Source: Bursaphelenchus xylophilus (taxonomy: Eukaryota > Nematoda > Chromadorea > Rhabditida > Aphelenchoididae). From it: 64,000 nt of DNA. The stretch covers positions 10,783,501 through 10,847,500 of the forward strand of contig CAJFCV020000005.1 of assembly GCA_904066235.2 (NCBI GenBank). Reading direction: 5' to 3'. How positions within the stretch are numbered: the stretch's first letter is position 1; each line of letters starts with the position of its first letter. Shown here piece by piece: positions 54,229-64,000 of this stretch. The notes beneath the pieces are model-generated. The model did no database searches and was not told the DNA's origin. It saw nothing but the letters and a program-made list of their open reading frames with translations. Both the position numbers and the translations under genes were made by a program.

Positions 54229-54912
54229 GTTTTCATAAAGTGCGTAGACATTTTTCGAAAAAATCCTTTTATAATGAACGCACAGTGCATTGTGGTTTTT
54301 TTCGCACAGTGCAAACTTGAAAAAGCGGTCTGCACCGTGCGCCTCTGCAATATTTTGATGCACGGTGCAGGATCTAAAAGTGCACTTTGCAATTTGCTTT
54401 TTTTCCCATGTTTGTCGCTAACGTGCCTTTCGCTTTTTTCTGCACTGCGCAAATGGGAAAAAGCGGTCCGCACCGTGCGACACGGAGACATCTTCATGCA
54501 CGGTGCAAAACCTAAAAGTGCACCGTGCAATTTATTTTTTGCACTGTGCATTTTGCTTTTTTTTCTCTCATATTGGTCGCTAACGTGCATTTCGCTTTTT
54601 TCTGCACAGTGCAAATGAGAAAAAGCGATTTGCACCGTGCGACTCGGCGATATTTTTATGCACGGTGCAAAACCTCTGTGCAAATTGTCGTTTGCACTGT
54701 GCATTTCGCTTTTTTCTTCCATGTTTGTCGCTAACGCACCGTGCAATTCGCCTTTTTTCGCACTGTGCAAATGGGAAAAAGCGGTTCGCACCGTGCGCTC
54801 GGCGACACTTTCACTTGCACGGTGCAAAAACTAAAAGTGCACCGTGCAATTTATGGCCAGCACCGTGCATTTTGTCTCGCAATTAAAAGTCCACGCACTT
54901 TATGAAAATACT
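54229..54912. repeat. Family B element, 684 bp, with internal tandem units
   Basis: The ends TTTTCATAAAGTGCGTAGAC and GTCCACGCACTTTATGAAAA are inverse copies. Inside, a unit of roughly 150-190 bp (GCGGTCCGCACCGTGCGAC, ATGCACGGTGCAAAACCTAA, AGTGCACCGTGCAATTTATT, GTCGCTAACGTGCATTTCGC) repeats about 3.5 times. TGCAC-N-GTGCA occurs about 20 times with all four bases at N. Confidence 0.88.
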
Positions 54913-55109
54913 GTTAATTAATTTTTGAAAGTCCAAAGAAGGCAAAGAGAGGGCCATTTCTTGTTTTTGTTATAACTCATCAGTCATCAGTCTCTGGGCC
55001 GTTTGTTGTAATTCATGTACCAAACCGATAGATAGAGTTTCCAATTTTTACCGGAACAACTCGAAAAATTGGAAATGCCCTTAGGGCTTTTCGAAAATTC
55101 GAATCTTAC

Positions 55110-55265
55110 TTATCAGTATGTCGGGAAAATAATGTGGATTTTATAAAACAAAAGATGTCTTGCCTCGTTGCAGTCGGACATCAAGTTTTACTTGTAGCCG
55201 TTGCAAAGCGATAATGGGCGATTTCAAGTCGCGACAAACCCACATTATTTTCCCGACAGAGTGAT
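55110..55265. repeat. Family A MITE, A1 type
   Basis: Left TATCAGTATGTCGGGAAAATAA, right TTATTTTCCCGACAGAGTGATT. Confidence 0.87.
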
Positions 55266-55785
55266 TTAGAGTCCGCAAAAAATCTGAAATTTTTTTTTAA
55301 ATGCGCTGTCTAAAGCAACTGCTGTCTTTATTGAAAATCCGCAATTTCTTAAAACCCCTTAGGGCTCAAAAATTTAAAATCATATAGGGCTAAAAATCAG
55401 AGCCCCAAGAATCGATTTGGTATGCTTTTCCCAAAAACTGGTCCATTGGCTGACCAGTTATCACAAAAAAACGCTATGTACTCTCGGCTGGAACCGTAAA
55501 AATGAAGTTGATGTCATTAAGTTTCTGTTTATGGTAGGGTCCATGGAATTCTGCCGAATTAACGTGACTTCAAAATCTTTGAATCCGAAAAGGTGGAGTC
55601 CAAGGTCTTGGACCCAAGTTTTGAGAGACAAAAAACACATGTCTGGAGGGCTTTCAGATTAAAATTTTTGGAGTTTTAGGGAATAAAAAAGTTAAAGAAA
55701 ATTTTTTTTTTGACAAAAAGTGACGAGAATTTTTAAAGGTTTCATGCACAGAATTGCCGAAAATTCCAAACACTTTTTTTTTAAT
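55266..55785. other. No gene seen
   Basis: AT-rich. A short + frame (55417-55662) shows no domain. Confidence 0.3.
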
Positions 55786-56335
55786 TTCTTTTTTCTTTTT
55801 GATTTTTTTTATCTGTGGTTCCACACAAATTTTCAAATTTTTTTAAATTCATTATTTTTTTTATTTTTCTAAATTTTTTATTTTCTTTATTTTTTTATTC
55901 TATTTTATTTCTATTTTTTTTATTTTTTCTAGCTGTGGTTCCCTCAAATTTTTATATTTTTTTAAATTCATTAATTTTTTTAATTTTTCTAATTTTTTTA
56001 TTTTCTTTATTTTTTTACATTGTGTTTTCACTCTGATTTTAAATTTTTTTAATTCATTGATTTTTTTTTATTTTTCTAAGATTTTTTTGTTTTTTTATTT
56101 TTTTAAATTTTTTATTTTTTTTTAATTTTTTATTATTTTTTATTTTTTATTTTTTTTTTATTTTTTTAATTTTATTTTTTTTATTTTTTTGTCCGGATTT
56201 TCACTCAAATTTAAATTTTGTTTTTTTAGCAAATATTTTTTTTATTTGGCCTTAAATTTTTTTCTGCTTTTTAATTTACATTTAGATTTTTTTCTTTGAA
56301 TTCCCCTCCAAATTTGCGTTCAATCCCAAAAAGCA
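55786..56335. repeat. T-homopolymer and TTTTTATTTTT low-complexity tract
   Basis: Roughly 550 bp made of T runs broken by single A or AAA. A loose internal repeat (GTGGTTCCACACAAATTTTC at 55815 and GTGGTTCCCTCAAATTTTTA at 55934, then ATTCATTATTTTTTT) shows that part of it arose by duplication of about 118 bp. Confidence 0.85.
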
Positions 56336-56689
56336 ATTACGATCCACTTCGGTGTGCGCCGGGGATCTGCGAAATTTGCCACCAAAATGCAATTAGGATA
56401 AACGAAAATGGGGGAAGAGTTCAAAAACAAAATTCTTCTATCCACTTTTCCGGAGCGAAATGGACATCCTAAAGTTTTTTTTGGACTCTAAAAGAGTTCG
56501 AAATTTTACGACAAAACAAATCTTATTTAAGATTGGAATTAGGGAGATGCTATTCCAGGCAAATGAAATGTTTTTCACTCAGTGTTTTGCAATCCAATTT
56601 TTGAAAAATTTTTTCAAAAAATTTTTTGAAAAAAAATTTGAAAAATTTTAAAAAATCGACTTTTTTGCGGTATTCAAAATGTCGATTAT
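56336..56689. other. No gene seen
   Basis: Ordinary AT-rich sequence with a TTTTTTCAAAAAATTTTTTG palindrome near 56610-56630. Confidence 0.3.
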
Positions 56690-57000
56690 TTCTTACAAGT
56701 TGTTAACAATTTTTTTTCGAATTTTAGGATTAAAAGTTGTATACCCATTTTTACCGTAACGCAATATCTGCACAAAAAAATCTGACATTTCCAAAGGCTA
56801 TATTTCCACAAAAAAATGATTTTTTCGCACAAAACTGGCAAAGATATAGCCAAAAGCGCCCTTTTTCTGACCGCTCTCCGCATTTTACATACATACTCTC
56901 TCGGCCGCAAAGATCGTTGAATATCTCGGCTGTACCTGCAAGGTAAAAGCTAAAATTTACTGAAGAGGTTAGGCTTTGGATTAAAAAGAAAGCGTTTTTG
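56690..57000. repeat. Family D element, partial
   Basis: Core TTCTGACCGCTCTCCGCATT, then CTCTCGGCCGCAAAGATCGT and TTGAATATCTCGGCTG. No terminal repeats are visible. Confidence 0.62.
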
Positions 57001-57362
57001 CGAAATTTCAAAAAAAAAAAATAAAAATTAAATAAAAAAATTTTTTATTTCGAAAATAATTTTTTTTTCAAAAATTAAAAAATTTTTTTTTTCAAAAATT
57101 AAAAAATCTTTTTTTTCAAAAATAAAAATTTTTTTTTTCAAAAATTAAAATTTTTTTTTAAAAATTAAAAATTTTTTTTCAAAAATTAAAATTTTTTTTT
57201 CAAAAATTAAAAATTTTTTTTCAAAAATAAAAAAATCTTTTTTGTCAAAAATTAAAAAAAATTTCCAAAAATTAAAAAAAAATTTCAAAAATTGAAAAAT
57301 CTTTTTTTTTCAAAATTTCAAAAAATTTTTTTTTTCAAAAATTAAAAATTTTTTTTTCGTAA
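57001..57362. repeat. Tandem AAAATTAAAAATTTTTTTTC low-complexity repeat
   Basis: About 18 units of 19-22 bp, each one A-rich half and one T-rich half, so every unit is close to self-complementary. Confidence 0.9.
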
Positions 57363-58235
57363 CACATCCAAATTGTTTATCACACTTTTTTTTTGCAAGT
57401 TTTCCCACACCCTGACCGAATATTTTCCCTTAATTTTAATTTTTCGGGCATCTTCTTCATCCTCACCCACCCCTCTCCCCAATGTTTCACAGTTAATTCC
57501 CTTTGACGTTCACAAATTGCCCTCATTAGCTTGTTTCTCATGCCTGCCGGAAACGCGCATGTTCGTCGGCCAATTTACGAAATTTTTTACTGTTTTCACG
57601 TTTCAGCTTGAGGCGTGGGAAGTGCGCGTATTTTAGCGCGAAACGGAGGTTTCGGGGAGGAGAAAAAAAGGTTAATTTAAAATTAAAATTTGCGACCACC
57701 ATCTACGTTTGGATACGTATGTGGTGGTCGACAGAGGAGAAGACAGCATTTTGGGGTGTTTACTTTGAAGTGGGATTTGAATTTTACTGGGGTAAATATC
57801 AAAAAAAAAAAATGTCGTGTGCATATTTAATTTTGTTTTTGTTTTTGAAGAAAAATTATATTTTTTTAATAAAATATGTATCAGCAAATTTATTGCATCT
57901 AAAAAAAAATTTAATGCCATCTTATTTTTTTTCAATCTCATCAGATTTTTTGTTTTTTATTGTACTTTTTTCGCACAGTGCAAACGCGAAAAGTCAATCC
58001 GGCGACTTTCCGGAAGGACTTGTATTTGGACTCACCAATTTTTTACTTGCTTTTAGGAACTCTGAATATTTTTTGCTTCATTTTTCAAAGAATAGGCACA
58101 AATTTATTTATCCTTTTTTGATTTTGAATTTCAAGATTTTGGATATTTAATGCTGCAGATTTATTTACCAAAAAGCCAAAAAATTGATTGACTTTATGCA
58201 AATTTATTTATTTTTTTATTTTTTTTTTTTTATTT
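57363..58235. other. No gene seen
   Basis: AT-rich. 57967-58020 is a lone B-type end (CGCACAGTGCAAACGCGAAA, then GGCGACTTTCCGGAAGGACT). Homopolymer T lies directly before the Helitron-type end. Confidence 0.35.
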
Positions 58236-58240
58236 TTGTA

Positions 58241-58465
58241 CAAGCCCCGCTGACGCGGGCCTTGACGCCGCTGTGCGCGCGAAGGTTGTCCAACATGAAG
58301 TTGACTTGATCGCACAAAGGTTGATGATCGCGTGCCCTATAGTTGACCGTGCAGGCCACGCTTCGCGTGGCCTGAAAACGCGCTGGCGCGCGTTGTACTG
58401 CCTCAAGCCCGGCAGTTCCGTTAGCCAAGGGCCGCGCGGCAGCGCTACCTTTCATCAGCTAAACT
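58241..58465 (-). mobile_element. Second copy of the Helitron 3'-terminal region
   Basis: It matches 59831-60035 along its whole length (CAAGCCCC, hairpin, CTTGACG, CGCTGTGCGCGC, AAGTTGACTTGATCGC, GGCCACGCTTCGCGTGGCC, ACGCGCTGGCGCGCGTT, CAGCGCTACCTT), with one extra block of about 18 bp. The terminal hairpin (CCCGC, loop TGAC, GCGGG) differs in sequence from the other copy but still pairs. Confidence 0.75.
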
Positions 58466-58469
58466 GTTC

Positions 58470-58810
58470 TTTGAACTTTAACTTGGTCTTCGGCCTCGGC
58501 ACAGTTTACTCCAGCAGTCATTCAGAAGGTTCCGTGACCAACGGCGGCCTCCGGCCGCCGAAGCTTCCAAAAAAAGTAACTTTGGCTCGGCCTTCGGCCT
58601 CGCCATGTCGTATTTTAGGAAATTTTGGAGTTTCTTTGAACTTTAGCTTGGCCTTTGGCCTCGGCACAGTTTACTCCAGCAGTCAGCTACAACATTCAAA
58701 AGGTTCCGTGACCAACGGCGGCCTCCGGCCGCCGAAGCTTCCAAAAAAAGCCCCTTTGGCTCGGCCTTCGGCCTCGCCAAGTCGTATTTTAGGAAAATTT
58801 GGAGTTGCGC
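58470..58810. repeat. Tandem duplication, unit about 165 bp
   Basis: TTTGAACTTTAACTTGGTCT at 58470 and TTTGAACTTTAGCTTGGCCT at 58635 begin two copies. Each holds the palindromes GGCGGCCTCCGGCCGCC and CTCGGCCTTCGGCCTCG. Confidence 0.85.
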
Positions 58811-59830
58811 ACACGGACTGCATCCAGAATTTGATTCTGCGTCGATTGGGACCAAAATCGTGTCGATAGCTCCACTGGCAGCCGAGTTCTGGAAGGGCGG
58901 ATCCAGAAAATTTCAATTTCTTGTCTTTGTCGCTAGGCGGGCGGGGTAAGATGGTCGTATGTTGGGAAATGAAAGTTGCTTCTAGGGCAGTTTGACGTGC
59001 TGATTACGGGGCTTATCTCGAAAATTCGCTGAATTTGCTTTTCGTGCCCTCAGGGCCGATTTTGTGCAGAAAATCCCGAAAATTTTGGGTTTCGACACTC
59101 GGCGAGAAACGCTGGACTTCGGCGACGATGCCAGAAGCTGAAAAAAATTCCGAAGCAAGAGAAAGCTATTCCTGAGGGCAAGACGGAGCCCGATTTTTGA
59201 ATTTCGACCTAGTTCGTCCGGGAAAAATTCCGGAAAATTTCGGCCACTTTCGGAAAATTTTAAAAAATCCCGAATTTCTAAAATACGAAATGCGACAGAG
59301 AGAAGCGAAAGGTGGTTCTAGGGCAAGTTTGGGACGCTGATTCAGATGCTGTCATCAAAATCCAGAAATTCCGTCATCTTCATAGTGAAAATTGAAAAAT
59401 ACCGAAAAATCACGAAAATCGCGAATAACTTTCGACCGGTCGATCCCACACTCACGGAGTTTAGCTCAGAAGGCTTAGAATTTCGCGTAGATAACGATGG
59501 AACTCAGTTTCGTCCCACACAATAACGCTGACATCAGGTACCCTCAGGGCATATATGTGAAAAATTCGAAAATTCGCGCGCTTTTGGCCCCAGTCGGTGA
59601 GAAAAAATGTAGAAAAGCTAAGGGCGACTCAAAAAATGTGAAAAGTTACAGCCGATCCAAAATCAAAAAATCCCATTTTCAAACGCTGGCAATTCCCGCC
59701 AAGATGAAAATTCCAACTAAGTGCTGATGCCAAAAGTCATCGAATCCCTGCACCAGTTGACAAAAAAAAAATTCTCGAAAAAAAGTGCACGTTGAGTATT
59801 TTTCATTTTAGCAACTTGGGTAGGGTTTGA
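58811..59830. other. No gene; spacer between two Helitron ends
   Basis: No reading frame of note. The phrase CTAGGGCA(G)TTTG recurs (58982, 59316), as does CCCTCAGGGC (59051, 59542). The texture suggests internal non-coding sequence of a non-autonomous Helitron relative. Confidence 0.4.
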
Positions 59831-60110
59831 CAAGCCCCCGCTCCGCGGGGCCTTGACGTCGCTGTGCGCGCAAAGGTTGCCCAACGTGAAGTTGACTTGA
59901 TCGCGTGCACTACAGTTGATCGTCCAGGCCACGCTTCGCGTGGCCAACAACGCGCTGGCGCGCGTTATACTTACTCAAGCCCGACAGTTATGGTCAGGTA
60001 AAGGCCGCGCGCCAGCGCTACCTTCCATAAGTTTACTTTGTAGTCATTGACCGGCTCTTGGTGAGAAGCCTCCCCGCCACGTCAAGGCGGCCGGTCTTCG
60101 GGGAAGTGGT

Positions 60111-60134
60111 GTTATTTTTCTTGGGAAAAATAAC
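60111..60134 (-). terminator. Hairpin downstream of the Helitron gene
   Basis: A 9-bp stem (GTTATTTTT/AAAAATAAC) with a 6-base loop lies 44 nt past the stop codon on the minus strand. A role in ending or processing the transcript is only a guess. Confidence 0.4.
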
Positions 60135-60178
60135 AAAACCTTAATACGTCTCTTGTTTCGACTTTTTTCTGCTACTGC

Positions 60179-63100
60179 TTATTTCCCAGCAGGTTTCTGA
60201 GGGTATTTCGACTTTTGATTGTCGTAAATTTTATCTAGATCGCGTAGGAACTCTGTAACGCGCCCGTATACCACATTATCAATCTCGTCTGTCTCGACGT
60301 GTGAGTATATGTGGATATCTGCAGCTCTTCTTGTGCGACTAAGCGCCACATACGTCTGGCCGTGACTGAAGACTGGATCGTCCAAGTACAAACCGACGAC
60401 GTTCAAAGTTTGACCTTGCGCACGATTTATCGACATCGCAAAGGCCAACTGCAACGGGAACTGATACCGCGTAAAGCGGATTCCAGCTTTAGATTGCTTT
60501 GGAGGACGGTAGTCGAACCGACTCCGAGCGATCAGGGCGGTTTGCCCAAGATTGCCGTTCGAATCAATCTTTTGACACTCAATGAGGTCGTTGTTCAAGG
60601 CAACTACGCGCATTCTTGTTCCGTTCGAAAAGCCTGTTCGAACGGATAAGTTCTTGCGCAAAACGACATCAACTCCCACTTTGAGTTTGAGTTCTCCGGG
60701 AGGCATATTGCCGTCGTTTACTTTGCAAATCTGTTCTTGCATTGCTTCGATGACAGTATGGTCAAAGTTACTGACATCCTCGGGATTCGGGGTATTTACC
60801 GAGACGTATACGTGTTCTTTACCGGGGAAACGGTCAAGAATTTCTGTGTTCAGGTTCATTACAGTCTGAACCCTCGGAGCTAAGATAGCCATTGCTGTCG
60901 GTCTATCTTCGAGGCCCAACTGGAGGTGACTCTGAGGGAACACAGCCTCGATCATGTCTTGAGGACTTGTGTGGTTGTGTATCTCTGGATGAAGCTTATG
61001 CCTCAGAGATATCAAGGACAATGTTGAACTGAAGTTAGTCCCGGAGCCAATCTCACTGAGAAACTGTCTGTAGCTCCGTTCATCGGCTCTTGTTCTGTGA
61101 TTTTGTTTCAGCACGATGTACTGCATCTCAGAAGCCTTTGAAATTAAGGACTTTGTCCACTCTTGGCCAATCGATAGATCAGGGCAGACAGGCAATATCT
61201 GCTGATAATCGCCGCCATACACAATAACTAATTGACGGTCAATGTCGCCCGCTTTTCGAACGTGACGTAAGAGCCGTTGCAAATAGTTATAAAGATCGAC
61301 GTTAAGCTGGCTTGATTCGTCGATGATCAATAAGCCAAGTTCACGAAGACGTTGGGCTTTTTGATCTTCGTACTTCAGTGTCGGAAGAGTATCCGAGTCA
61401 AGATTAATCGGGGCCCATATCAGGTTGTGAAGGGTCTGCCCGGTCTTAATTAAGTTCGCAGCAACGCCAGTTGTGGCAGTTGCTGCGTGCTTGATGCCCT
61501 GCTCTTGACAATAGTCAATGAGCTCATTGTAAAGGGTTGTTTTCCCTGTTCCGCCTGCTCCGTGTAAGAAGAACTGACGGTGTGGAATGGCTTTGTTCTG
61601 AGGCGCCAATTCCAATGCTTTCGTTATCATGTCGAAAGCGTATTGCTGATCATCTCCAAAGCTGACCTTAGGCTTTTTAGGCTCAGCAGGACGATCAGTG
61701 CTGTCGAACTCACCGATAAATAAGTCCTCGTTCTCACCATGAACGTCTGGATCGTAAGTTCCAGTTAGTGGTGGTAAATTGAACGACTCGTACTTCCCAC
61801 CCATGTTGGAGAGGTAATAACTGAGAAGTTCTAAAGCTCTACGCTCCTGCCTTTGCCTGATTTCATCATCCGGCATATTGGGTCTGTGGAACGGAGGCAT
61901 CAACATGTGGATCTTGTAATCGTTCCACAGTTGAAGCTGGTCTTCAATGAGTTCGCCTGCCTCAATAAGTACTTGGGCGAACAAAAACACAAAGTGTTTA
62001 CACGTACGGCCCCGGGCTTGATCAAGAGCATGTCGCCAAAGGACATCTGAATGGAAGAGTCCTCTAGCTTGTGCAGCTTCCAAGAACGTGGAGAAGATCT
62101 GTTCTTCGTGCGTTCGGCACTCTTCGAAGCTCTTGAGGCAAGGAACGGTCAGAATTATTGATCTTAAGGCCAATAACTCCTTGTTCTTCACCGAGACTTC
62201 GCGCAATTGCACGATCTTTTTCATTTGTTTTTTGTACTTTCTGTACGTTTTTGTCTTGTAGTCGTAGGCATAGTTTTTGTTCAATTCAACGTACGTCAGA
62301 TCAGCTGTTTCTTCAGCGTTTTCTGCGCAGTACTGAAAGTATGCGGTCAACCTTGAATACACGTTTGGATTCAGGTTGCTGACTTTTTGCGCTATGTTTT
62401 CGATAGGCTCTCCGTCAGCCGCGTAAACATGGCTGTCTCCGGGCATGTGAATGCCAATTTGCTCCACAATATGGGAGACGAAGACAGGCCCGAAGCTGAA
62501 AATGCGAAGGTGAGCTTCTTGGGGCGTGATATAATTCGCTCCCATATAGTATTCGGGCTCATGGATGTCGACTTTCTTTGTCTTTGGGTTAATCTCGATT
62601 CCGTAGATCTTTTCATTCGGATTCTTTTTCTCGGGGTCAATCTCGTTCTCATCGAACGGATGATCCTCGCCGAGTTTCCCTTGCCTTTCTTTTTCAAGTT
62701 CTCTTTCTTTCTGTTTCTGAGCTTCGAGAGCTTCAAATTCAGAAATGACTTGAACGATGGCGTGATCATTCCCCTTTAAGATATACTTTAAAACGTATGC
62801 GGGGGTTCCGTTGGTGCACACGGCCTCAACATTTGAATGACCGTCCCACCATGTGAGTAAAGTCTTGTTGTATGGTACAACATGACGATCGGTGTAGACG
62901 CGCTGAACGCCGTCCACTATTTTACTTCCGGAATGGACTGGGGCTGTGACGTCCTTTCCACGTTCCAACCTTTGATAGGCCACATATCCAGGGCCAATTC
63001 TGGTTTCCGGAACAATTTCCTGAGGATAGCGCCGGGTGCACTTTCCGTTTTTGTCCCGGCACAGATCGGTTTCTTTACAGTCATGGATCATGTACCGAAG

Positions 63101-64000
63101 AACCTTGTCATGAACCTCAGCATCCGCGACCGGATCTGGGAATCTGGCCGAGATAAATTCGTCGACAACGTGGGCCGACATTTCTTTGTGCTCAGTCCAG
63201 AGGAGCAAGTGAACATGAGGATTTCCTCGTTTCTGGAACTCCAAAGACATGTAGTAGCCTAGGCATTGCCCAAACCACCCTTGCTGTCCTTTCTGCGGAG
63301 GCGCAATACGTCTCATGAGTTCGACAACCTTTTGTCGAAAGACTCGGTTTAGAATGTCATATGCATTCTTCGGATCAACTCCTTTATTTCCGCAAAGCTG
63401 AAGGAAATCAGGCCATTCAGAGTTCGCAGTCAATGTTATGAAGAAACTGGGCGAACTCAATGTCTGAGCCATGGCTATACAGTTCGAATACTGTCGCTGA
63501 TAGTAGCGACGACTGTATCGATGACCTGGAGGCATCCTAGTCAGCTTACCAAGTTGGTAGCCTTTGGACTTCTGCTTGAGAAGTTCCGAAAAGTTTTCGC
63601 GGACATATTTAGCGTCGACGCGTCGCTTGGGTACAACGTTTTTCTCGTAGTAATCAAAGACCTGTTCTTCGATTCCCAAGGCTTTTTGACAAATCCAGCG
63701 GCCACCGAGTTTATAGTGGTTATAAATTCGATGAACTCCCCGATCTCGAGGTCTACGCTGAAGCCTATACTTGACTTGCATTCGCAAAGAGCACTTCTTT
63801 GCCTTTGGCTTTGTTTTCTTGGGAAGAAGATCGTCCTCGTCGGCCGCTTCTTCCAATTCTTCTATGTTAATGTCGTCCTCGTTTTGTTTCAACCCGGCTG
63901 GAAGCGGGTTCAACGCGACATTCACCTCAAAAGGCAAGAACTCATCGTCATCTCCAGGCCGAGGCTCTGGGAGTATGTCATCTTCACCGACATCTCGCAA
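60179..64000 (-). CDS. Helitron Rep-helicase (RepHel), partial at its N-terminus
   Basis: An uninterrupted frame of 1273 codons is open to the window edge, so the true start is outside (the first visible codon is TTG, not ATG). Residue numbers are from the edge. An acidic stretch (1-60) precedes the Helitron N-terminal domain (about 75-290). The HUH nuclease motif is PHVHLLL (261-267, His262 and His264). The catalytic tyrosine motif is AYVLKYILKG (401-410, Tyr402 and Tyr406). A charged linker (420-465) follows. The Pif1-type superfamily 1 helicase occupies about 780-1240: Walker A GAGGTGKT (814-821), Walker B LLIIDESSQ (890-898), GGDYQQILP (929-937), and late motifs INRAQGQT (1191-1198) and YVALSRTR (1217-1224). 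The protein nicks and joins single strands and unwinds DNA for rolling-circle transposition. All key residues are present and no stop or frameshift is seen, so the copy looks recent and possibly active. Codon use is GC-richer than the surroundings, as expected for a mobile gene. Confidence 0.95.
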   Translation of the reverse strand: MRDVGEDDILPEPRPGDDDEFLPFEVNVALNPLPAGLKQNEDDINIEELEEAADEDDLLPKKTKPKAKKCSLRMQVKYRLQRRPRDRGVHRIYNHYKLGGRWICQKALGIEEQVFDYYEKNVVPKRRVDAKYVRENFSELLKQKSKGYQLGKLTRMPPGHRYSRRYYQRQYSNCIAMAQTLSSPSFFITLTANSEWPDFLQLCGNKGVDPKNAYDILNRVFRQKVVELMRRIAPPQKGQQGWFGQCLGYYMSLEFQKRGNPHVHLLLWTEHKEMSAHVVDEFISARFPDPVADAEVHDKVLRYMIHDCKETDLCRDKNGKCTRRYPQEIVPETRIGPGYVAYQRLERGKDVTAPVHSGSKIVDGVQRVYTDRHVVPYNKTLLTWWDGHSNVEAVCTNGTPAYVLKYILKGNDHAIVQVISEFEALEAQKQKERELEKERQGKLGEDHPFDENEIDPEKKNPNEKIYGIEINPKTKKVDIHEPEYYMGANYITPQEAHLRIFSFGPVFVSHIVEQIGIHMPGDSHVYAADGEPIENIAQKVSNLNPNVYSRLTAYFQYCAENAEETADLTYVELNKNYAYDYKTKTYRKYKKQMKKIVQLREVSVKNKELLALRSIILTVPCLKSFEECRTHEEQIFSTFLEAAQARGLFHSDVLWRHALDQARGRTCKHFVFLFAQVLIEAGELIEDQLQLWNDYKIHMLMPPFHRPNMPDDEIRQRQERRALELLSYYLSNMGGKYESFNLPPLTGTYDPDVHGENEDLFIGEFDSTDRPAEPKKPKVSFGDDQQYAFDMITKALELAPQNKAIPHRQFFLHGAGGTGKTTLYNELIDYCQEQGIKHAATATTGVAANLIKTGQTLHNLIWAPINLDSDTLPTLKYEDQKAQRLRELGLLIIDESSQLNVDLYNYLQRLLRHVRKAGDIDRQLVIVYGGDYQQILPVCPDLSIGQEWTKSLISKASEMQYIVLKQNHRTRADERSYRQFLSEIGSGTNFSSTLSLISLRHKLHPEIHNHTSPQDMIEAVFPQSHLQLGLEDRPTAMAILAPRVQTVMNLNTEILDRFPGKEHVYVSVNTPNPEDVSNFDHTVIEAMQEQICKVNDGNMPPGELKLKVGVDVVLRKNLSVRTGFSNGTRMRVVALNNDLIECQKIDSNGNLGQTALIARSRFDYRPPKQSKAGIRFTRYQFPLQLAFAMSINRAQGQTLNVVGLYLDDPVFSHGQTYVALSRTRRAADIHIYSHVETDEIDNVVYGRVTEFLRDLDKIYDNQKSKYPQKPAGK

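Larger units (their letters stand above)
59831..64000 (-). mobile_element. Autonomous Helitron, 3' part, running off the window
   Basis: Read on the minus strand, the Rep-helicase gene is followed by about 350 bp of GC-rich non-coding DNA full of short palindromes, and then by a hairpin (GCGGGG/CCCCGC) and CTTG(T) at 59831. This is the expected layout of a Helitron 3' end (stem-loop near the terminus, no inverted repeats), although CTTG is a departure from the common CTRR. The 5' end is beyond 64000. Confidence 0.75.

Noticed and set aside
62387..63262. Frames of 125-130 codons on both strands inside the Helitron gene
   Set aside because: They are shadows of the RepHel reading frame, which has the diagnostic motifs.

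Overview
The window looks like a nematode chromosome arm, most likely from a Caenorhabditis-type genome. Three things suggest this: very short introns (39 and 46 nt) ending in TTTCAG-like acceptors, an acceptor directly in front of an ATG (the usual place for a trans-spliced leader), and an acid lipase of the nematode LIPL type. The species is inference. Most of the 64 kb is repeats rather than genes.

Only two cellular genes are well supported, both on the + strand. One is a two-exon proline-rich protein with SH3-ligand motifs (38050-39192). The other is an eight-exon secreted or lysosomal acid lipase with a complete catalytic triad (42883-46996). A third, weaker gene candidate at 27990-28661 is split by a long fold-back element. 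The minus strand from 64000 down to 60179 carries an uninterrupted Helitron Rep-helicase reading frame that runs off the window edge. Its presumed 3' end lies near 59831, and a second copy of that terminus lies at 58241. A decayed but nearly full-length mariner element (1250 bp) lies at 3808-5057.

The rest is a dense, nested population of short non-autonomous elements. For reference in the entries: family A has termini TCAGTCTGTCGGGAAAATAA flanked by TA, about 120-160 bp long, with more than 60 complete or partial copies. It has three interiors: A1 (TIR then TGTGGATT), A2 (TIR then TGAGCA) and A3 (TIR then CGGCGGATCG). Family B has termini like TTCATAAAGTGCGTAGACTT and interiors packed with the palindrome TGCAC-N-GTGCA. 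Family C has termini like GGGACCTGATCCAGTGGCAA and folds back over nearly its whole 190-275 bp. Family D has termini like AAGTGCGACGCTCAGATTTT, is about 450-510 bp, and contains the conserved core around CTGACCGCTCTCCGCATTTC. Family F has termini like GCACGGCATTCTG and is seen inside A2 copies.

Layout: 1-3.8 kb A and C elements; 3.8-5.1 kb mariner; 5.1-13.6 kb mixed A/B/C/D plus a 145-bp tandem repeat; 13.6-15.1 kb a B tandem block followed by an A element amplified head to tail; 15-38 kb mixed repeats with a 1-kb array of B palindromes (21.3-22.3 kb), GC-rich palindromic repeats (19.8, 24.5-25.0 kb) and unresolved GC-rich islands (30.5-31.2, 36.4-37.1 kb); 38-47 kb the two genes, with A and B elements in their introns; 47-55 kb mixed; 55.8-57.4 kb homopolymer-rich sequence; 58.2-64 kb Helitron.
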